This document shows positions 49,239 through 64,000 of a stretch of DNA of 64,000 bases, one piece after another (positions within the stretch are counted from its first letter, which is position 1; every line of letters begins with the position of its first letter). A program made the position numbers and the translations under genes. The stretch is from the NCBI GenBank assembly GCA_963805495.1, contig CAWDUQ010000002.1, positions 1,699,772-1,763,771 on the forward strand. The letters run 5' to 3'. The DNA comes from DAHUXD01 sp963805495 (GTDB lineage Bacteria > Acidobacteriota > Thermoanaerobaculia > UBA5066 > Gp7-AA6). The notes under the pieces were generated by a model. That model searched no databases and was not told where the DNA came from. It saw only the letters and a program-made list of their open reading frames with translations.

Positions 49239-51074
49239 ATGAGCTATCCGCCGATCGAAAATCACGGAATCATCGGCGACCTGCACACGTGCGCGCTCGT
49301 CGGGATGGACGGAACGATCGACTGGCTCTGCCTTCCCTACTTCGACTCGCCCAGCCTCTTCGCCTCGCTCCTGGACGACCGCCGGGGCGGCCACTTCCGG
49401 ATTGCGTCTTCCGTGCCGGACGTGGGACGCCGGCAGATGTACCTGCCGGACTCCAACATACTGATGACGCGCTTCCTGACCACCGAGGGCGTGGGCGAGG
49501 TCGTCGACTTCATGCCCATTCACGGCGAGGGCCGCCCGAAGAAGCGCTCCGATCACCAGGTGGTCCGGCAGGTCCGCGGCGTGCGCGGCGAGATCCCTTT
49601 CCGAATGGAGTGCCGGCCGGCCTTCGACTACGCGCGCCGGGAGACGCACATCGAGAAGACGGAGTTCGGCTTCCGGTTCTCCGCCGGCGACCTGGCAGTC
49701 AACCTGATCACGCCGTTGCCCGCCCGGATCGAGGATGGCATGGTCGTGGCGGATTTCGTCCTCCGGGAAAACGATGAGATCCCGGTCGTGCTGGCGCAGG
49801 CCGACGAGTCCGCCCCTCCCGTGCGCGAGGGGCTGCACGAGATCTGCCGGCGCGAATTCAAGCGCACGCTGCGCTTCTGGCAGAACTGGATGGCGCGCAA
49901 CCGTTACCAGGGACGCTGGCGGGAGACGGTCAAGCGATCGGTGCTGACGCTGAAGCTGCTGACGTTCCGCCCGACCGGGGCGATCGTCGCCGCGTCCTCG
50001 AGCAGCCTCCCGGAACGGGTGGGAGGCGATCGCAACTGGGACTACCGCTACACCTGGATCCGGGACGCCGCCTTCACGGTCTACGCGTTTCTGCGCGTCG
50101 GCTACACGGAGGAGGCGGCCCAGTTCATTTCCTTCCTCGAGGACCACTGCCAGATCGAAAACGGCCTGCGGGTCCTTTATGGCATTGACGGCCGTCGTGA
50201 AGTTCCCGAGATCCTGATGCCTCAGCTCGAGGGCTACCGCGGGTCCGGGCCGGTCCGGATGGGCAACGCCGCGGTCGACCAGTTTCAGCTGGACGTCGCG
50301 GGCGAACTGATGGATGCCATCTACCTCTACGACAAGTACTGCGAGCCTCTCTCCCACCGTCTCTGGAACATCGTGCGCGGGATCGCCGACTGGGTCTGCG
50401 ACAACTGGCAGAAGCCGGACGAAGGCATCTGGGAGGTCCGCGGGGGGGCCCGGGACTTCACGTTTTCCAAGATGATGTGCTGGGTGGCCCTCGACCGGGC
50501 CTTCCGCCTCTCGATGAGGGAGAGCCTGCCCGGCTCGAGAGACCGCTGGCTCGGCGAACGCGACGCGATCTACACGACCATCATGGAGCGCGGCTTCTCG
50601 CAGAAGAAAAACTCGTTCGTGCAGAGCCTCGACAGCGAGATCCTGGACGCCTCCATGCTGCTCGCCCCCATGGTCAAGTTCGTCTCGCCCTCCGACCCCC
50701 GGATGCTCGGTACGCTCGACGCGATCCAGCGCGAGCTCGAGAGCGACAACCTGGTCCGCCGCTACGATCCCCGGATGGCGCCCGACGGCGTCGGCGAGGA
50801 TGAGGGGACCTTCTCCATGTGCACCTTCTGGCTGGCCGAAGCGCTGGCCCGCGCCGGCCGGCTCGCGCCCGCGCGCCTGACGTTCGAGAAGATGCTGGGC
50901 TATGCCAATCACCTCGGGCTCTATTCCGAAGAAATCGGCCTCACGGGCGAGTCGCTCGGGAACTTCCCCCAGGCCTTCACTCACCTCGGGCTCATCTCCG
51001 CCGCCGTCAACATCAACCGGGCCCTCGACCGCGGCCGGCAGGGGACCGGGCACGATTCGGACACGGAGCTCTGA
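49239..51074 (+). CDS. Glycoside hydrolase family 15 (glucoamylase/trehalase type)
   Basis: A 611-aa protein. The N-terminal beta domain opens PPIENHGIIGDLHTCALVGM and DGTIDWLCLPYFDSPSLF, typical of the bacterial GH15 group, and the (alpha/alpha)6 barrel shows GDRNWDYRYTWIRDAAFTVY, EGIWEVRGG (general acid Glu) and GLYSEEIG (general base). Relatives hydrolyse starch-like glucans or, in mycobacteria, trehalose. Gene context (GlgE, TreS next to it) suits either. It has no signal peptide, so it acts in the cytoplasm. It starts the long operon, 4 bases before glgE. Confidence 0.88.
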   Translation: MSYPPIENHGIIGDLHTCALVGMDGTIDWLCLPYFDSPSLFASLLDDRRGGHFRIASSVPDVGRRQMYLPDSNILMTRFLTTEGVGEVVDFMPIHGEGRPKKRSDHQVVRQVRGVRGEIPFRMECRPAFDYARRETHIEKTEFGFRFSAGDLAVNLITPLPARIEDGMVVADFVLRENDEIPVVLAQADESAPPVREGLHEICRREFKRTLRFWQNWMARNRYQGRWRETVKRSVLTLKLLTFRPTGAIVAASSSSLPERVGGDRNWDYRYTWIRDAAFTVYAFLRVGYTEEAAQFISFLEDHCQIENGLRVLYGIDGRREVPEILMPQLEGYRGSGPVRMGNAAVDQFQLDVAGELMDAIYLYDKYCEPLSHRLWNIVRGIADWVCDNWQKPDEGIWEVRGGARDFTFSKMMCWVALDRAFRLSMRESLPGSRDRWLGERDAIYTTIMERGFSQKKNSFVQSLDSEILDASMLLAPMVKFVSPSDPRMLGTLDAIQRELESDNLVRRYDPRMAPDGVGEDEGTFSMCTFWLAEALARAGRLAPARLTFEKMLGYANHLGLYSEEIGLTGESLGNFPQAFTHLGLISAAVNINRALDRGRQGTGHDSDTEL

Positions 51075-51078
51075 CGCC

Positions 51079-53057
51079 ATGACCGAGAAACGTCCCGCGC
51101 GCGTCGTCATCGAATCGGTCGTTCCGGAGATCGACGGCGGCCGCTTTCCCATCAAGCGCACGGTCGGGGAAGAGGTCGTCGTCGAGGCGGATGCGTTCGG
51201 CGAGGGCCACGACGCCGTAGCGTGCGAGCTTCTCCACCGGCCGGAGGGCGAAAAGACCTGGACATCCGTGCCCATGGAGCCGCTCGGAAACGATCGGTTC
51301 CGCGGGGCCTTTCGCGTCGAGAGCCTCGGGCGTCATCTCTACACGGTGCGGGCCCGAATCGACCGTTTCGGCACCTGGTCCCGCGACCTCGGGAAGCGCG
51401 CACGCGCGGGCCAGGATCTCGCCGTCGATTTTCGAATCGGTTCGGCCATCGTCGCGGTGGCCGCCGCGCGGGCGACCGGATCCGACGCCGCGGCCCTCGC
51501 CGGACACGCCGAGAGGCTCGAGGCGGGAAACGAGGCTTCCCGGGCCCTGGCCCTGTCCGAGAAGCTCGCCGCCCTCGTCGATCGGCATTCCGATCCCGCC
51601 GATACGACGCCCTACCCTGTCGAGCTCGCCGTCGTGGTCGACCGCGAGCGCGCCCGGTTCGGCGCCTGGTACGAGATGTTCCCGCGATCCGCAGCTCCCG
51701 AGGCCGGCCGTCACGGAAGGTTCCGGGACTGCGAGGCCCTCCTGCCCTACGTCGCTCGCATGGGTTTCGACGTCCTGTACCTTCCGCCCATCCATCCCAT
51801 CGGCCAGGTGCATCGCAAGGGGAAGAACAACTCCCCGGCGGCCGCCGCGGGAGAGCCCGGGAGTCCCTGGGCCATCGGGGGTCCGGAAGGCGGACACACC
51901 GCGATCCACCCCGATCTCGGAACGCTCGAGGACTTCCGACGGCTGCGCGCCCGCGCGGCCGATCAGGGCCTGGAAATCGCGCTGGACGTCGCCTTCCAGT
52001 GCACGCCCGACCATCCGTGGGTCCGCGAGCATCCGCAATGGTTCCGGAAGCGTCCGGACGGGACGATCCAGTACGCCGAGAACCCCCCCAAGAAGTATCA
52101 GGACATCTATCCGATCGACTTCGAAACCGACGATTGGCGCGCCCTCTGGGAAGAACTGAAGGGTGTGGTTCTCTTCTGGGCCCGCGAGGGTGTCCGCATC
52201 TTCCGCGTCGACAACCCCCACACCAAGCCGTTCGCGTTCTGGGAGTGGCTCATCGGCGACGTGAAGCGGGAGTATCCCGAAGCCATCTTCCTCGCCGAAG
52301 CCTTCACGCGCCCCCGGGTGATGTACCGGCTCGCAAAGCTCGGGTTCACGCAGTCCTATACCTACTTCGCCTGGAGGAACACGGCGGCGGAGATCACGGC
52401 CTACTTCCGGGAGCTCAGCCGCCCGCCCGTTCGCGAGTTCTTCCGCCCCAACCTGTGGCCCAACACGCCCGACATCCTCACCGAATACCTCCAGCTCGGC
52501 GGCCGCGCCGCGTTCGTGTCGCGCCTGGTGCTCGCGGCGACTCTCGGGGCCAGCTACGGGATCTACGGCCCGGCATTCGAGCTTTGCGAGTCCCTTCCGC
52601 GGGAGCCGGGAAGCGAGGAGTATCTCGACTCCGAGAAGTACGAGATCCGTCACTGGGATCGCGAACGGCCCGAGAGCCTGCGGGACCTGATCGCGCGCGT
52701 CAACCGGATTCGCCGGGACAATCCGGCGCTCCAGAGCGACCGCGGCTTGCGCTTCCACGCGTCGGACAACCCTCAGATCCTCTGCTACAGCAAGGCGACC
52801 GCAGCGCGAGACGAGGTCGTGCTGACGGTCGTCAATCTCGACCCGCACCACACTCAGTCGGGATGGGTCGACCTGGAGACGACCGAACTCGGCATCGAGG
52901 CCGGTGAGACCTACCAGGTCCACGACCTGATCTCCGGGGCCCGTTACCTCTGGAGCGGGACGCGCAACTTCATCGAGCTCGATCCGCGGGTCGTGCCGGC
53001 CCACATCTTCCGGGTGCGGCGGCACCTGCGGACCGAACGGGATTTCGACTACTTCCT

Positions 53058-53061
<4 letters not shown>
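51079..53061 (+). CDS. glgE: Alpha-1,4-glucan:maltose-1-phosphate maltosyltransferase
   Basis: A 660-aa GH13 enzyme that adds maltose units from maltose-1-phosphate to the end of alpha-1,4-glucan. The N-terminal beta domain (ARVVIESVVPEIDGGRFPIK) is typical of GlgE. The catalytic barrel shows WYEMFPRSA, VLYLPPIHPIGQVHRKGKNN, GIFRVDNPHTKPFAFWEWLI-like RIFRVDNPHTKPF (nucleophile Asp), IFLAEAFTRP (acid Glu) and WPNTPDILTEYL. The length is usual. The start ATG is 4 bases after the GH15 stop. Its substrate is made by the maltokinase domain of the next gene. Confidence 0.95.
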
Positions 53062-56440
<3,379 letters not shown>

Positions 56441-56444
<4 letters not shown>

Positions 56445-58500
56445 ACGAAGAGAAAGTGAAAAGCCCGAAGGCGCCACCGAAGGCCCCGTCGGCCGCCCGC
56501 ACCCGCCGTCCGGCGAAGAGCGCCAGGACGCCCGCGCCCGCGCCCGTCGACGCCGCTGCCGGAACGGCCGCAGGAGCCAGGCTGCTGACGGACCAGGACC
56601 TGTACCTCTTCAACGAGGGCAGCCATCTGCGCCTCTACGACAAGCTGGGCGCCCATCTCGAAACCGTGGACGGTGTCGCGGGCACCGCCTTCGCGGTCTG
56701 GGCCCCCAACGCGAAACGCGTGGCCGTGATGGGCACCTTCAACGGATGGAGCAAGGATGCCGCGGCGCTGTCGCCCCGCGCCAACTCCGGCATCTGGGAA
56801 GGCTTCGTTCCCGGTGTCGGCCGCGGCGAGGCCTACAAGTACTACGTCGTCTCGCGGACGGGCGACTATGCCGCCGACAAGACCGATCCTTTCGCGTTCC
56901 GGGCCGAGCCGGCGCCGCGGACCGCCTCGATCGTGTGGGACCTCGACTACGCCTGGGAGGACTCCGAGTGGATGGAGAGCCGGGCCTCCCGCAACGCCCT
57001 CGGGGCGCCTGTCTCGGTGTACGAGGTGCACCTGGGATCCTGGCGTCGCGTCCCCGACGAAGGCGACCGCTTTCTGACTTACCGGGAGGCCGCGCCGCTG
57101 CTGGCGGACTACGTCCGTCGGATGGGCTTCACCCACGTCGAGCTGCTGCCGATCATGGAGCATCCCTTCTACGGCTCGTGGGGCTACCAGACCACCGGCT
57201 ACTTCGCCCCGACCTCCCGGTATGGGACCCCCCAGGACCTGATGTATCTGATCGACGTCCTTCACCAGAACGGCATCGGCGTGATCCTCGACTGGGTCCC
57301 CTCGCACTTCCCCTCCGACGAGCACGGCCTGGGCTACTTCGACGGCACCCATCTCTTCGAGCACGCGGACCCCCGGCAGGGATTTCATCCGGACTGGAAG
57401 AGCTGCATCTTCAACCTCGGCCGCAACGAGGTGCGCAGCTTCCTGCTGTCCTCCGCGATCTACTGGCTGGACCGCTACCACGCCGACGGGCTGCGGGTGG
57501 ACGCCGTGGCCTCGATGCTGTATCTCGACTACTCGCGCGAGCCCGGCCAGTGGATCCCCAACAAGTTCGGCGGCCGCGAAAACCTGGAGGCGATCGCCCT
57601 CCTGCGGCGCCTGAACGAAGAGGTGTATGCGGCGTTTCCCGACGTTCAGACCGTGGCCGAGGAGTCCACGGCCTGGCCCATGGTGTCGCGCCCCACCTAC
57701 ATCGGCGGCCTCGGCTTCGGGATGAAGTGGGACATGGGGTGGATGAACGACACGCTCCGTTACATGGCGACCGACCCCGTCTACCGCCGGTGGGAGCACC
57801 GCAGCCTCACCTTCCGGACCATGTACGCCTTCACGGAGAGCTTCGTCCTGCCGCTTTCGCACGACGAGGTCGTTCACGGCAAGGGATCCCTGCTCGGCAA
57901 GATGCCCGGGGACGACTGGCAGAAGTTCGCCAATCTGCGCCTCCTTCTCGCCTACCAGACGGCGCAGCCGGGCAAGAAGCTCCTCTTCATGGGGGGCGAG
58001 TTCGGCCAGGGGCGCGAGTGGTCGCACGACCGGAGCCTGGACTGGCACCTGCTGGAGCTCGCGCCCCACCGCGGCGTGCAGCGATGGGTCGAGGATCTGA
58101 ACCGCTTCTACCGCGAAGAGAAAGCCATGCACGAGCGGGACACCGATCCCGCCGGCTTCGAGTGGATCGACGCCAATGACGCCGACCACAGCGTGGCGAG
58201 CTTCCTCCGGCACGGCCGGGACCCCGCCGACGTCGTCCTCGCGATCTTCAATTTCACTCCCGTGCCCCGCCGCAACTATCGTGTCGGGGTCCCGACCGCG
58301 GGATCTGGAGGGAGGTCCTGAACGGCGACGCCCGGGAATTCGGCGGCAGCGGCCAGGGCAATCTCGGCGGCGTCGAGGCGGCGCCGATCCCGTCCCATGG
58401 CCGGGCCCACTCGCTCAACCTGACGCTGCCGCCTCTGGCGGCGATCTTCCTGCGCCCGGACCCTGTCGAGGAATCCGCCGCGGAGATTGCGCCGGAATGA
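56441..58500 (+). CDS. glgB: 1,4-alpha-glucan branching enzyme (frame broken near its end)
   Basis: GlgB that makes alpha-1,6 branches. After a basic disordered N-terminus the CBM48 part (GTAFAVWAPNAKRVAVMGTF) and barrel follow, with GYQTTGYFAPTSRYGTPQDL, ADGLRVDAVASMLYLDYSR (nucleophile Asp), QTVAEESTAWPMVSRPTY (Glu) and LSHDEVVHGKGSLLGKMPG. The open frame stops at 58321 (626 aa). One missing C near 58292 (GGGGTCCCGAC) explains this: the restored frame reads DRGIWREVLNGDAREFGGSG and ends at 58500, where treZ starts (ATGA overlap). The GTG start overlaps the previous stop. Confidence 0.93.
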
Positions 58501-60325
58501 GGGACGCTTCGCTCGGCGCCACCTGGAGGCCGGGCGGCGATTGCGGCTTCCTGGTGTGGGCGCCGCGGGCGAAACGGGTGCAGGTGGAGCTCGAGGGCGA
58601 TTCGGCGAGACGCCTCGACCTCGAGCCCGGCGAACGCGGCTACCACTACGGTGAGTCCGCGGCCGCGCCGGGCCAGCTCTACACTCTCCGCCTCGACGGC
58701 GGACCGCCGCGTCCCGATCCGGCCTCCCGGTTTCAGCCGCAGGGAGTGCACGGGCCTTCCGCCGTGGTCGATCCGGCCTTTGCGTGGACGGACGCCGGCT
58801 GGCAGGGCCCGCCCCTGGAGCGCTGCGTTTTTTACGAGCTGCACGTCGGCACCTTCACGCGCGAGGGGACGTTCGACGCGGTGATCCCGCATCTGCCGCG
58901 CCTGGCCGACCTGGGAGTGACCGCGGTGGAGCTGATGCCGGTGGCGCAGTTTCCCGGCTCGCGCAACTGGGGCTACGACGGCGTCGGGCTCTTCGCCGTC
59001 CAGAACTCCTACGGCGGGCCCGAGGGGCTCAAGCGCCTCGTCGACGCCTGCCACGCCCGGGGGCTCGCCGTGGTGCTCGACGTCGTCTACAACCACCTCG
59101 GCCCGGAGGGGAACTACCTGCCGGAGTTCGGTCCCTACTTCACGGACCGATACCGCACGCCCTGGGGCGACGCGCTCAACTTCGACGGGCCCGGCAGCGA
59201 CGAGGTCCGGCGGTTCTTCCTCGAGAACGCGCGCCGCTGGATCGACGAGTTCCACGTCGACGCCCTGCGCGTCGACGCGGTGCACGCCATCCGGGACCAC
59301 TCCGCCCGGCCGTTCCTCGCGGAGTTGACCGAAGCGATTCATGCCGAAGCCGAGCGCCTGCGCCGGCCCGTGTACGTCGTGGCCGAGAGCGACCTGAACG
59401 ACGCGCGCCTCGTCCGGCGCCGGGCCGAGGGCGGCTTCGGGATGGACGCGCAGTGGAGCGACGACTTCCACCATGCCCTGCACGCTCTGCTGACCGGCGA
59501 GCGCAACGGCTACTACCAGGACTTCGCATCCATGGAGGACCTCTCCGCGGCTTTCGAGCAGGCTTCGTCTACAGGGGCCGGTACTCCGCCTACCGCCGGC
59601 GCCGCCACGGCAACGCGACGGACGGCCGTGCCGGGAGCGCGTTTCGTGGTCTCCGCGCAGAACCACGACCAGGTCGGCAACCGGATGAAGGGCGAGCGCC
59701 TTTCGACGCTGACGGATTTCGAGAGCCAGAAGGTGGCCGCGCGGCGGTCCTGCTGTCGCCCTACCTGCCGCTCCTGTTCATGGGCGAGGAGTACGGCGAG
59801 ACGGCGCCGTTCCTCTACTTCGTCAGCCACGGCGATCCGGACCTGGTCGAGGCGGTGCGGCGGGGCCGCCAGGAGGAATTCGCGGCCTTCGCCTGGGAGG
59901 GGGCGCCCCCGACCCCCAGGCGGAGGCGACGTTCGCCGCTTCGAAGATCCACCCGGGACTGGCCGCCGACGGCCGCCACGGGGCCCTCCTGGATTTCACC
60001 GGGAGCTGCTGCGGCTGCGCCGCGAGGTCCCCGCGCTGGCGAACTCGACCGCGGCGGCTCCAGACGCATGCGTTCGACCGGCAGCGCGCGCTCGCCGTCG
60101 TCCGCCGGCACGCGGATTCCGCGGCTCTCCTTCTCCTGGCCTTCGGGCCGGGCGCCACCTCGATCCGTCCCGCCGTCGGCGGCCGCTGGCGCAAGCTGCT
60201 CGATTCCGGCGAGACCGCTGGGCGGGTCCGGCCGCGTGGCCGCGCCCCGGCTGGAGGGCGCCGGAAGCGAGCGAATCGATCGACCTGCCGGGCCCGCCGC
60301 CCTGCTCTACGTGGCCGAGCCCTGA
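58497..60325 (+). pseudogene. treZ: Malto-oligosyltrehalose trehalohydrolase, with several frameshifts
   Basis: TreZ, which releases trehalose from maltooligosyl-trehalose. The first frame is intact for about 350 residues: GFLVWAPRAKRVQVELEG, FYELHVGTFTREGTFDAVIP, VDALRVDAVHAIRDHS (Asp) and YVVAESDLNDARLV (Glu). After 59560 the product jumps between frames: GRYSAYRRRRHGN, QNHDQVGNRMKGERLSTLTD, YLPLLFMGEEYGETAPFLYF, then LLDFHRELLRLRREVPALAN. Single-base changes near 59561 (missing G), 59630 (extra G), 59738, 59908 (missing C) and 59996 (missing C), plus others later, explain this. The parts match a full TreZ, so error in the sequence is more likely than gene loss. Confidence 0.85.
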
Positions 60326-60339
60326 GCTCCGACGCGCGC

Positions 60340-62748
60340 ATGGAACGCTACGTCTGCATCCACGGCCACTTCTACCAGCCGCCGCGGGAGAACCCCTGGC
60401 TGGAGGCGGTGGAGCTGCAGGACTCGGCCTATCCGTACCACGACTGGAACGAGCGGATCACCGCCGAGTGCTACGCGCCGAACGGAGCCTCGCGGATCCT
60501 GGACGACCGGGACGGATCCGCGGATCGTCAACAACTACTCGCGGATCAGCTTCAACTTCGGCCCGACGCTGCTGGCCTGGCTCGAGGAGACGAGCCCCTC
60601 CGTGTACGCCGCGATCCTGGCCGCCGACCGGGAAAGCCGGCAGCGGTTCTCCGGCCACGGCTCCGCGATCGCCCAGGTCTACAACCACATGATCATGCCG
60701 CTGGCCAACGCCCGCGACAAGCGGACCCAGGTGCTCTGGGGCATCCGCGACTTCGAGCACCGCTTCGGCCGCGACCCGGAAGGGATGTGGCTGCCGGAGA
60801 CCGCCGTCGACATGGCGACCCTCGACGTCCTGGCCGAGCGGGGGATCCGCTTCACCATCCTCGCGCCGTCGCAGGCCCGCGTTCAAGCGCGCGGAGGGAC
60901 GCTGGCGGGACGTCTCGGGAGGGCGGATCGATCCCACCCGCGCCTACGCGTGCGACTCCCCTCGGCGCGCTCGATCGCCTCTTCTTCTACGACGGCCCGA
61001 TCTCCCGGGCGGTCGCGTTCGAAGGACTGCTCGAACGGCGGGCGATTCGCCGAGCGCCTGATCGCCGGCTTCGACGAGGCCGCGAATGGCCGCAGCTGGT
61101 CCACATCGCCACCGACGGCGAGACCTACGGCCACCACCACCGCCACGGCGACATGGCGCTGGCCTACGCGCTCGACACGATCGAGACCGGGGCCAGGCCC
61201 ATCTGACCAACTACGGCGAGTTCCTGGAGCGCCATCCGCCCACCGGAGGTCGAGATCTCGCGAACAGCTCCTGGAGCTGCGTCCACGGCGTCGAGCGCTG
61301 GAGGAGCGACTGCGGCTGCAACTCCGGCGGCCACCCGGGCTGGAACCAGGGCTGGCGCGCGCCGCTGCGCGACGCGCTCGACTGGCTGCGCGACGCGGTC
61401 GCCGGACCCTTCGAGCAGAAGGCAGGGCGCTGCTGGCGGATCCCTGGGCGGCGCGCGACGACTACATCGACGTCATCCTGGACCGCTCCACCGAGAATCT
61501 CGATCGCTTCTTCGCGCGGCACGCCACCCACGCGCTGTCGGAGCCGGAGCGCGTGGACGCCCTGAAGCTGCTGGAGCTGCAGCGCCACGCGATGCTGATG
61601 TACACCAGCTGCGGCTGGTTCTTCGACGAGCTCTCCGGGATCGAGACCGTGCAGGTGATCCAGTACGCCGGGCGCGCCATCCAGCTGGCCGGCGAGCTCT
61701 TCGGCGATGGCCACGAGGCGACGTTCCTCGCCGCCCTGGCGAGGCGCCGAGCAACCTGCCCGAGCTGGGCCACGGCCGCGCGGTCTACGAGAGCTACGTC
61801 CGGCCCGCCATGGTCGACCTGACGAAGGTCGCGGCCCACTACGCGGTCAGCTCCCTCTTCGAGCGCGACAGGCCCGGTCCCGATTTCCGGCTACGAGGTC
61901 GGCCGCGAGGACTACCGTTACATCGACGCCGGGCGGGCCCAGCTGGTCGTCGGCCGCGCCCGGTTCACCTCCCGCATCACCGGGAGGCGTCGCTCTGAGC
62001 TACGGCGTGCTCCACTTCGGCGACCACAACGTCACTGCGGCGTGCGCCCTTCGGCGGCGAGAGCCCTACGGAGCTCGTCCGGACGGTGCGGACACTTCGA
62101 TCGGGGGACTTCCCCGAGGTCATCCGGCTGCTGGACCCGGCTTCGGAGAGGACATCTTCTCGCTGCTCGCTCTTCCGCGACGAGCAGCGGCGCATCCTCG
62201 ACAAGATCCTGGCCACGACGCTGGAGGACACGGAGGCGGTGCTGCGCCAGAGCTACTCGCGAAACCTGCCGCTGATGCGCTTCCTCGACGATCTCGCGAC
62301 CCCGCTTCCGGGCGTCCTCCATGCCATCGCGGGTTTCGTCATCAACTCCGAGATGGCGCGAGCCGCGCAGGCCGAGGATCTCGACCGGGCGCGCATCGGC
62401 CAGCTGCTCGAGGACGCGGCTCGCGAAAAGGTGACGCTCGACGCCCCGACGCTGGAATTCGCGTTCCGCCGCCGCCTGGAGGCGTTCGCACGGCGCCTGG
62501 CGAACGAACCCGAGGATCCGTCGGCGCTGGCGGAGCTCGAGGCCGCCGTGGAGTTCCCTGACCGCCTCCCGTTTCGCCTGCGCCTCTGGGACGTTCAGAA
62601 CATCGTCTACGAGCTGGTCCGCCTCGTCTTTCCCGGCGCGCTCGAACGCGCTCGCCGCGGGCAACGAAGGCGCCCGGCGCTGGGGTCGAGGCGCTTTTCG
62701 CGCGTCGCGGAGCTGCTCGAGGTGACGGTCCCGTCGGACGGCGGATGA
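60340..62748 (+). pseudogene. Glycoside hydrolase family 57 with DUF3536 domain, with several frameshifts
   Basis: The product begins MERYVCIHGHFYQPPRENPW and contains the GH57 segments NNYSRISFNFGPTLLAWLEE, GMWLPETAVDMATLDVLAER and IATDGETYGHHHRHGDMALA, and a DUF3536 C-terminal domain with LATTLEDTEAVLRQSYSR and QNIVYELVRLVFPGALERA. It passes through all three frames, with breaks near 60510, 60890, 60950, 61000, 61200 and beyond. The family includes alpha-amylase/branching-type enzymes acting on glycogen; some act as branching enzymes. It lies between treZ and treY (ATGA overlap with treY), so it probably processes the glucan used by TreY. Confidence 0.8.
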
Positions 62749-64000
62749 GCGTCGAGCCCGAGCGCGTCCCGGGAGCCACGTACCGCATCCAGTTCCGGCG
62801 CGACTTCGGATTTGCCCGTGCGGCGGACCTGGTGCCCTATCTCGCGGCCCTCGGAGTCACCGATCTCTATGCGTCCCCCCTCTTCCGGGCCCGGCCCGAG
62901 AGCACGCACGGATACGACGTCGTCGACCCGAGAACGCTCGATCCGCGACTGGGTGCCGCGGGAGACTTCGATTCCATGTGGCGTGCGCTCTCCGCCCGCG
63001 GCAGCGGCCTGCTCGTTGGACATCGTGCCCAACCACATGGCCGCCACCGCCGCCAATCCCTGGTTCCGGGACGTCCTCGAGAAAGGCGGGCGCTCCCCGT
63101 TCGCCGGCTTCTTCGACGTCGACTGGAGCGAGGACGAACGCACGCTGCTGCCGATCCTGGGAGAGCCTCTGTCGGAGGCGATCGCAGCCGGGCGCCTCTC
63201 TCTCTTCTTGAGGTCGCCGACTCGGGTCTCGTCGTGCGCTACTACGACCGGGTCATTCCGCTGGATCCCGCCACCTATGGCGACCTTCTCCTCCACCGCA
63301 GCGACCGGCTGGAGGAGGCCCTGGACATCGCTGCAGGACCCGCTGCGCCTGGAGTTTCGCCTCCTTCTCGACCGGGTCGGGGCGCTGCCGCCGTATTCCG
63401 AACGCCCCGCCGACGGCGCCGAGCCCACGGGCGGGCGGCGCGAGGCGGTCAAGCGGCGCCTGATCGATCTGTACCGTTCCCGCGCGACCCTGCGCGAGTT
63501 CGTCGACGAGAACATCATGGAGTTCCAACGACACGGCCAGGGATCCGGCCCTCCTGGCCGGCCTGCTCGAAAAGCAGGCCTACCGCCTCGCCTTCTGGCG
63601 GGAGGCCGCCCGACTCCTGAACTACCGCCGGTTCTTCAACATCTCCGACCTGATCGGGTTTGGGTCGAGGATCCCGACGTTTTCGAGGCCACCCACGCCC
63701 TTACGCTGCGGCTCGCGGGCGAAGGAAAAGTCGCCGGCCTGCGCGTCGATCACATCGACGGCCTGCTCGATCCCGGTGAGAATCTGGCGCGCCTGCAGAG
63801 CCGCCTCGCCGCGTCCGCAGGCCGGCCCGGGCCCTTCTTCGTCGTCGTCGTGGAAAAGATCCTGGAAGGGCCGGAACCGCTGCCTCCCGAGTGGCCCGTC
63901 TGCGGCACCACGGGCTACGACTTCCTGTGCGACGTCCAGGGGCTCTTCTTCTTGATCCCGCGGGCCTGGAATCCCTTCGCCGGGACTTCGCCCGCCGGAC
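62745..64000 (+). pseudogene. treY: Malto-oligosyltrehalose synthase, frameshifted and cut by the window edge
   Basis: TreY, which converts the reducing end of a maltodextrin to trehalose. The start ATGAGCG overlaps the previous stop. TYRIQFRRDFGFARAADLVP, YLAALGVTDLYASPLFRARP and STHGYDVVDPRTLDPRLGAA are the typical N-terminus. Later frames give DIVPNHMAATAANPWFRDVL, YYDRVIPLDPATYGDLLLHR, RATLREFVDENIMEF, GLRVDHIDGLLDPGENL and FFVVVVEKILEGPEPLP. At least four frame changes occur in 1.26 kb, the first an extra G near 63019. The 3' part lies beyond the window. Confidence 0.85.

Overview
The window is GC-rich DNA from a free-living bacterium. The 769-aa beta-helix protein ends in three SLH-like repeats of a cysteine- and glycine-rich kind that I associate with Acidobacteriota genomes. 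Twin-arginine secretion, very many hybrid sensor kinases, c-type cytochrome and a full glycogen/trehalose machinery also fit a soil or sediment member of that phylum or a neighbour such as Myxococcota or Gemmatimonadota. The taxonomic call is an inference, not a result. A tRNA-Sec gene shows that the organism can make selenoproteins.

Layout. 0-13.7 kb: an NtrC-type sigma-54 activator without a DNA-binding domain, coupled to a 75-aa phosphoacceptor-helix protein, faces two large hybrid histidine kinases. After these comes a run of small membrane, periplasmic and stress-type genes (lmo0937-like, hemerythrin-like, DUF6496, PAS half-kinase plus Nudix-like, cytochrome c), many preceded by sequences matching the sigma-54 -24/-12 promoter. 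13.7-23.7 kb: signalling genes (lone receiver, frameshifted kinase, 1514-aa CheB-CheR-PAS-kinase-receiver fusion, receiver remnant) around a secreted beta-helix/SLH protein. 24-28.6 kb: AsmA/DUF748-like protein, stand-alone LigD phosphoesterase, topoisomerase IB, tRNA-Sec and a ferritin-like protein. 28.7-31 kb: otsB-otsA. 31-39.8 kb: MarR regulator, K+ channel, secreted proteins, amidase, three tandem alpha/beta hydrolases and a Na+/H+ antiporter. 39.9-47.7 kb: a tightly packed operon (sensory-rhodopsin-transducer-like protein, PoxB-like ThDP enzyme, enolase-superfamily enzyme, YdiJ-like FAD/Fe-S oxidoreductase, PPC/DUF296 protein), then an SDR behind its own candidate promoter. 47.9-49 kb: MscS channel. 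49.2-64 kb: one long operon GH15 - glgE - treS/maltokinase - glgB - treZ - GH57 - treY.

How it fits together. Four trehalose routes (OtsAB, TreS, TreYZ, and glycogen turnover through maltokinase/GlgE/GlgB) lie with osmotic channels and stress proteins, so desiccation and osmotic stress look like the main theme. Candidate sigma-54 promoters sit before at least a dozen scattered genes, and the only sigma-54 activator here lacks a helix-turn-helix. This suggests a broad sigma-54 stress regulon driven from solution by phosphorelay input. That is the least expected feature of the window.

Data quality. Reading frames break many times from about 58.3 kb to the right edge, and three times in the kinase at 14.2-16.1 kb. 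Most breaks are single-base changes in G or C runs, so I suspect sequence or assembly error more than gene decay.
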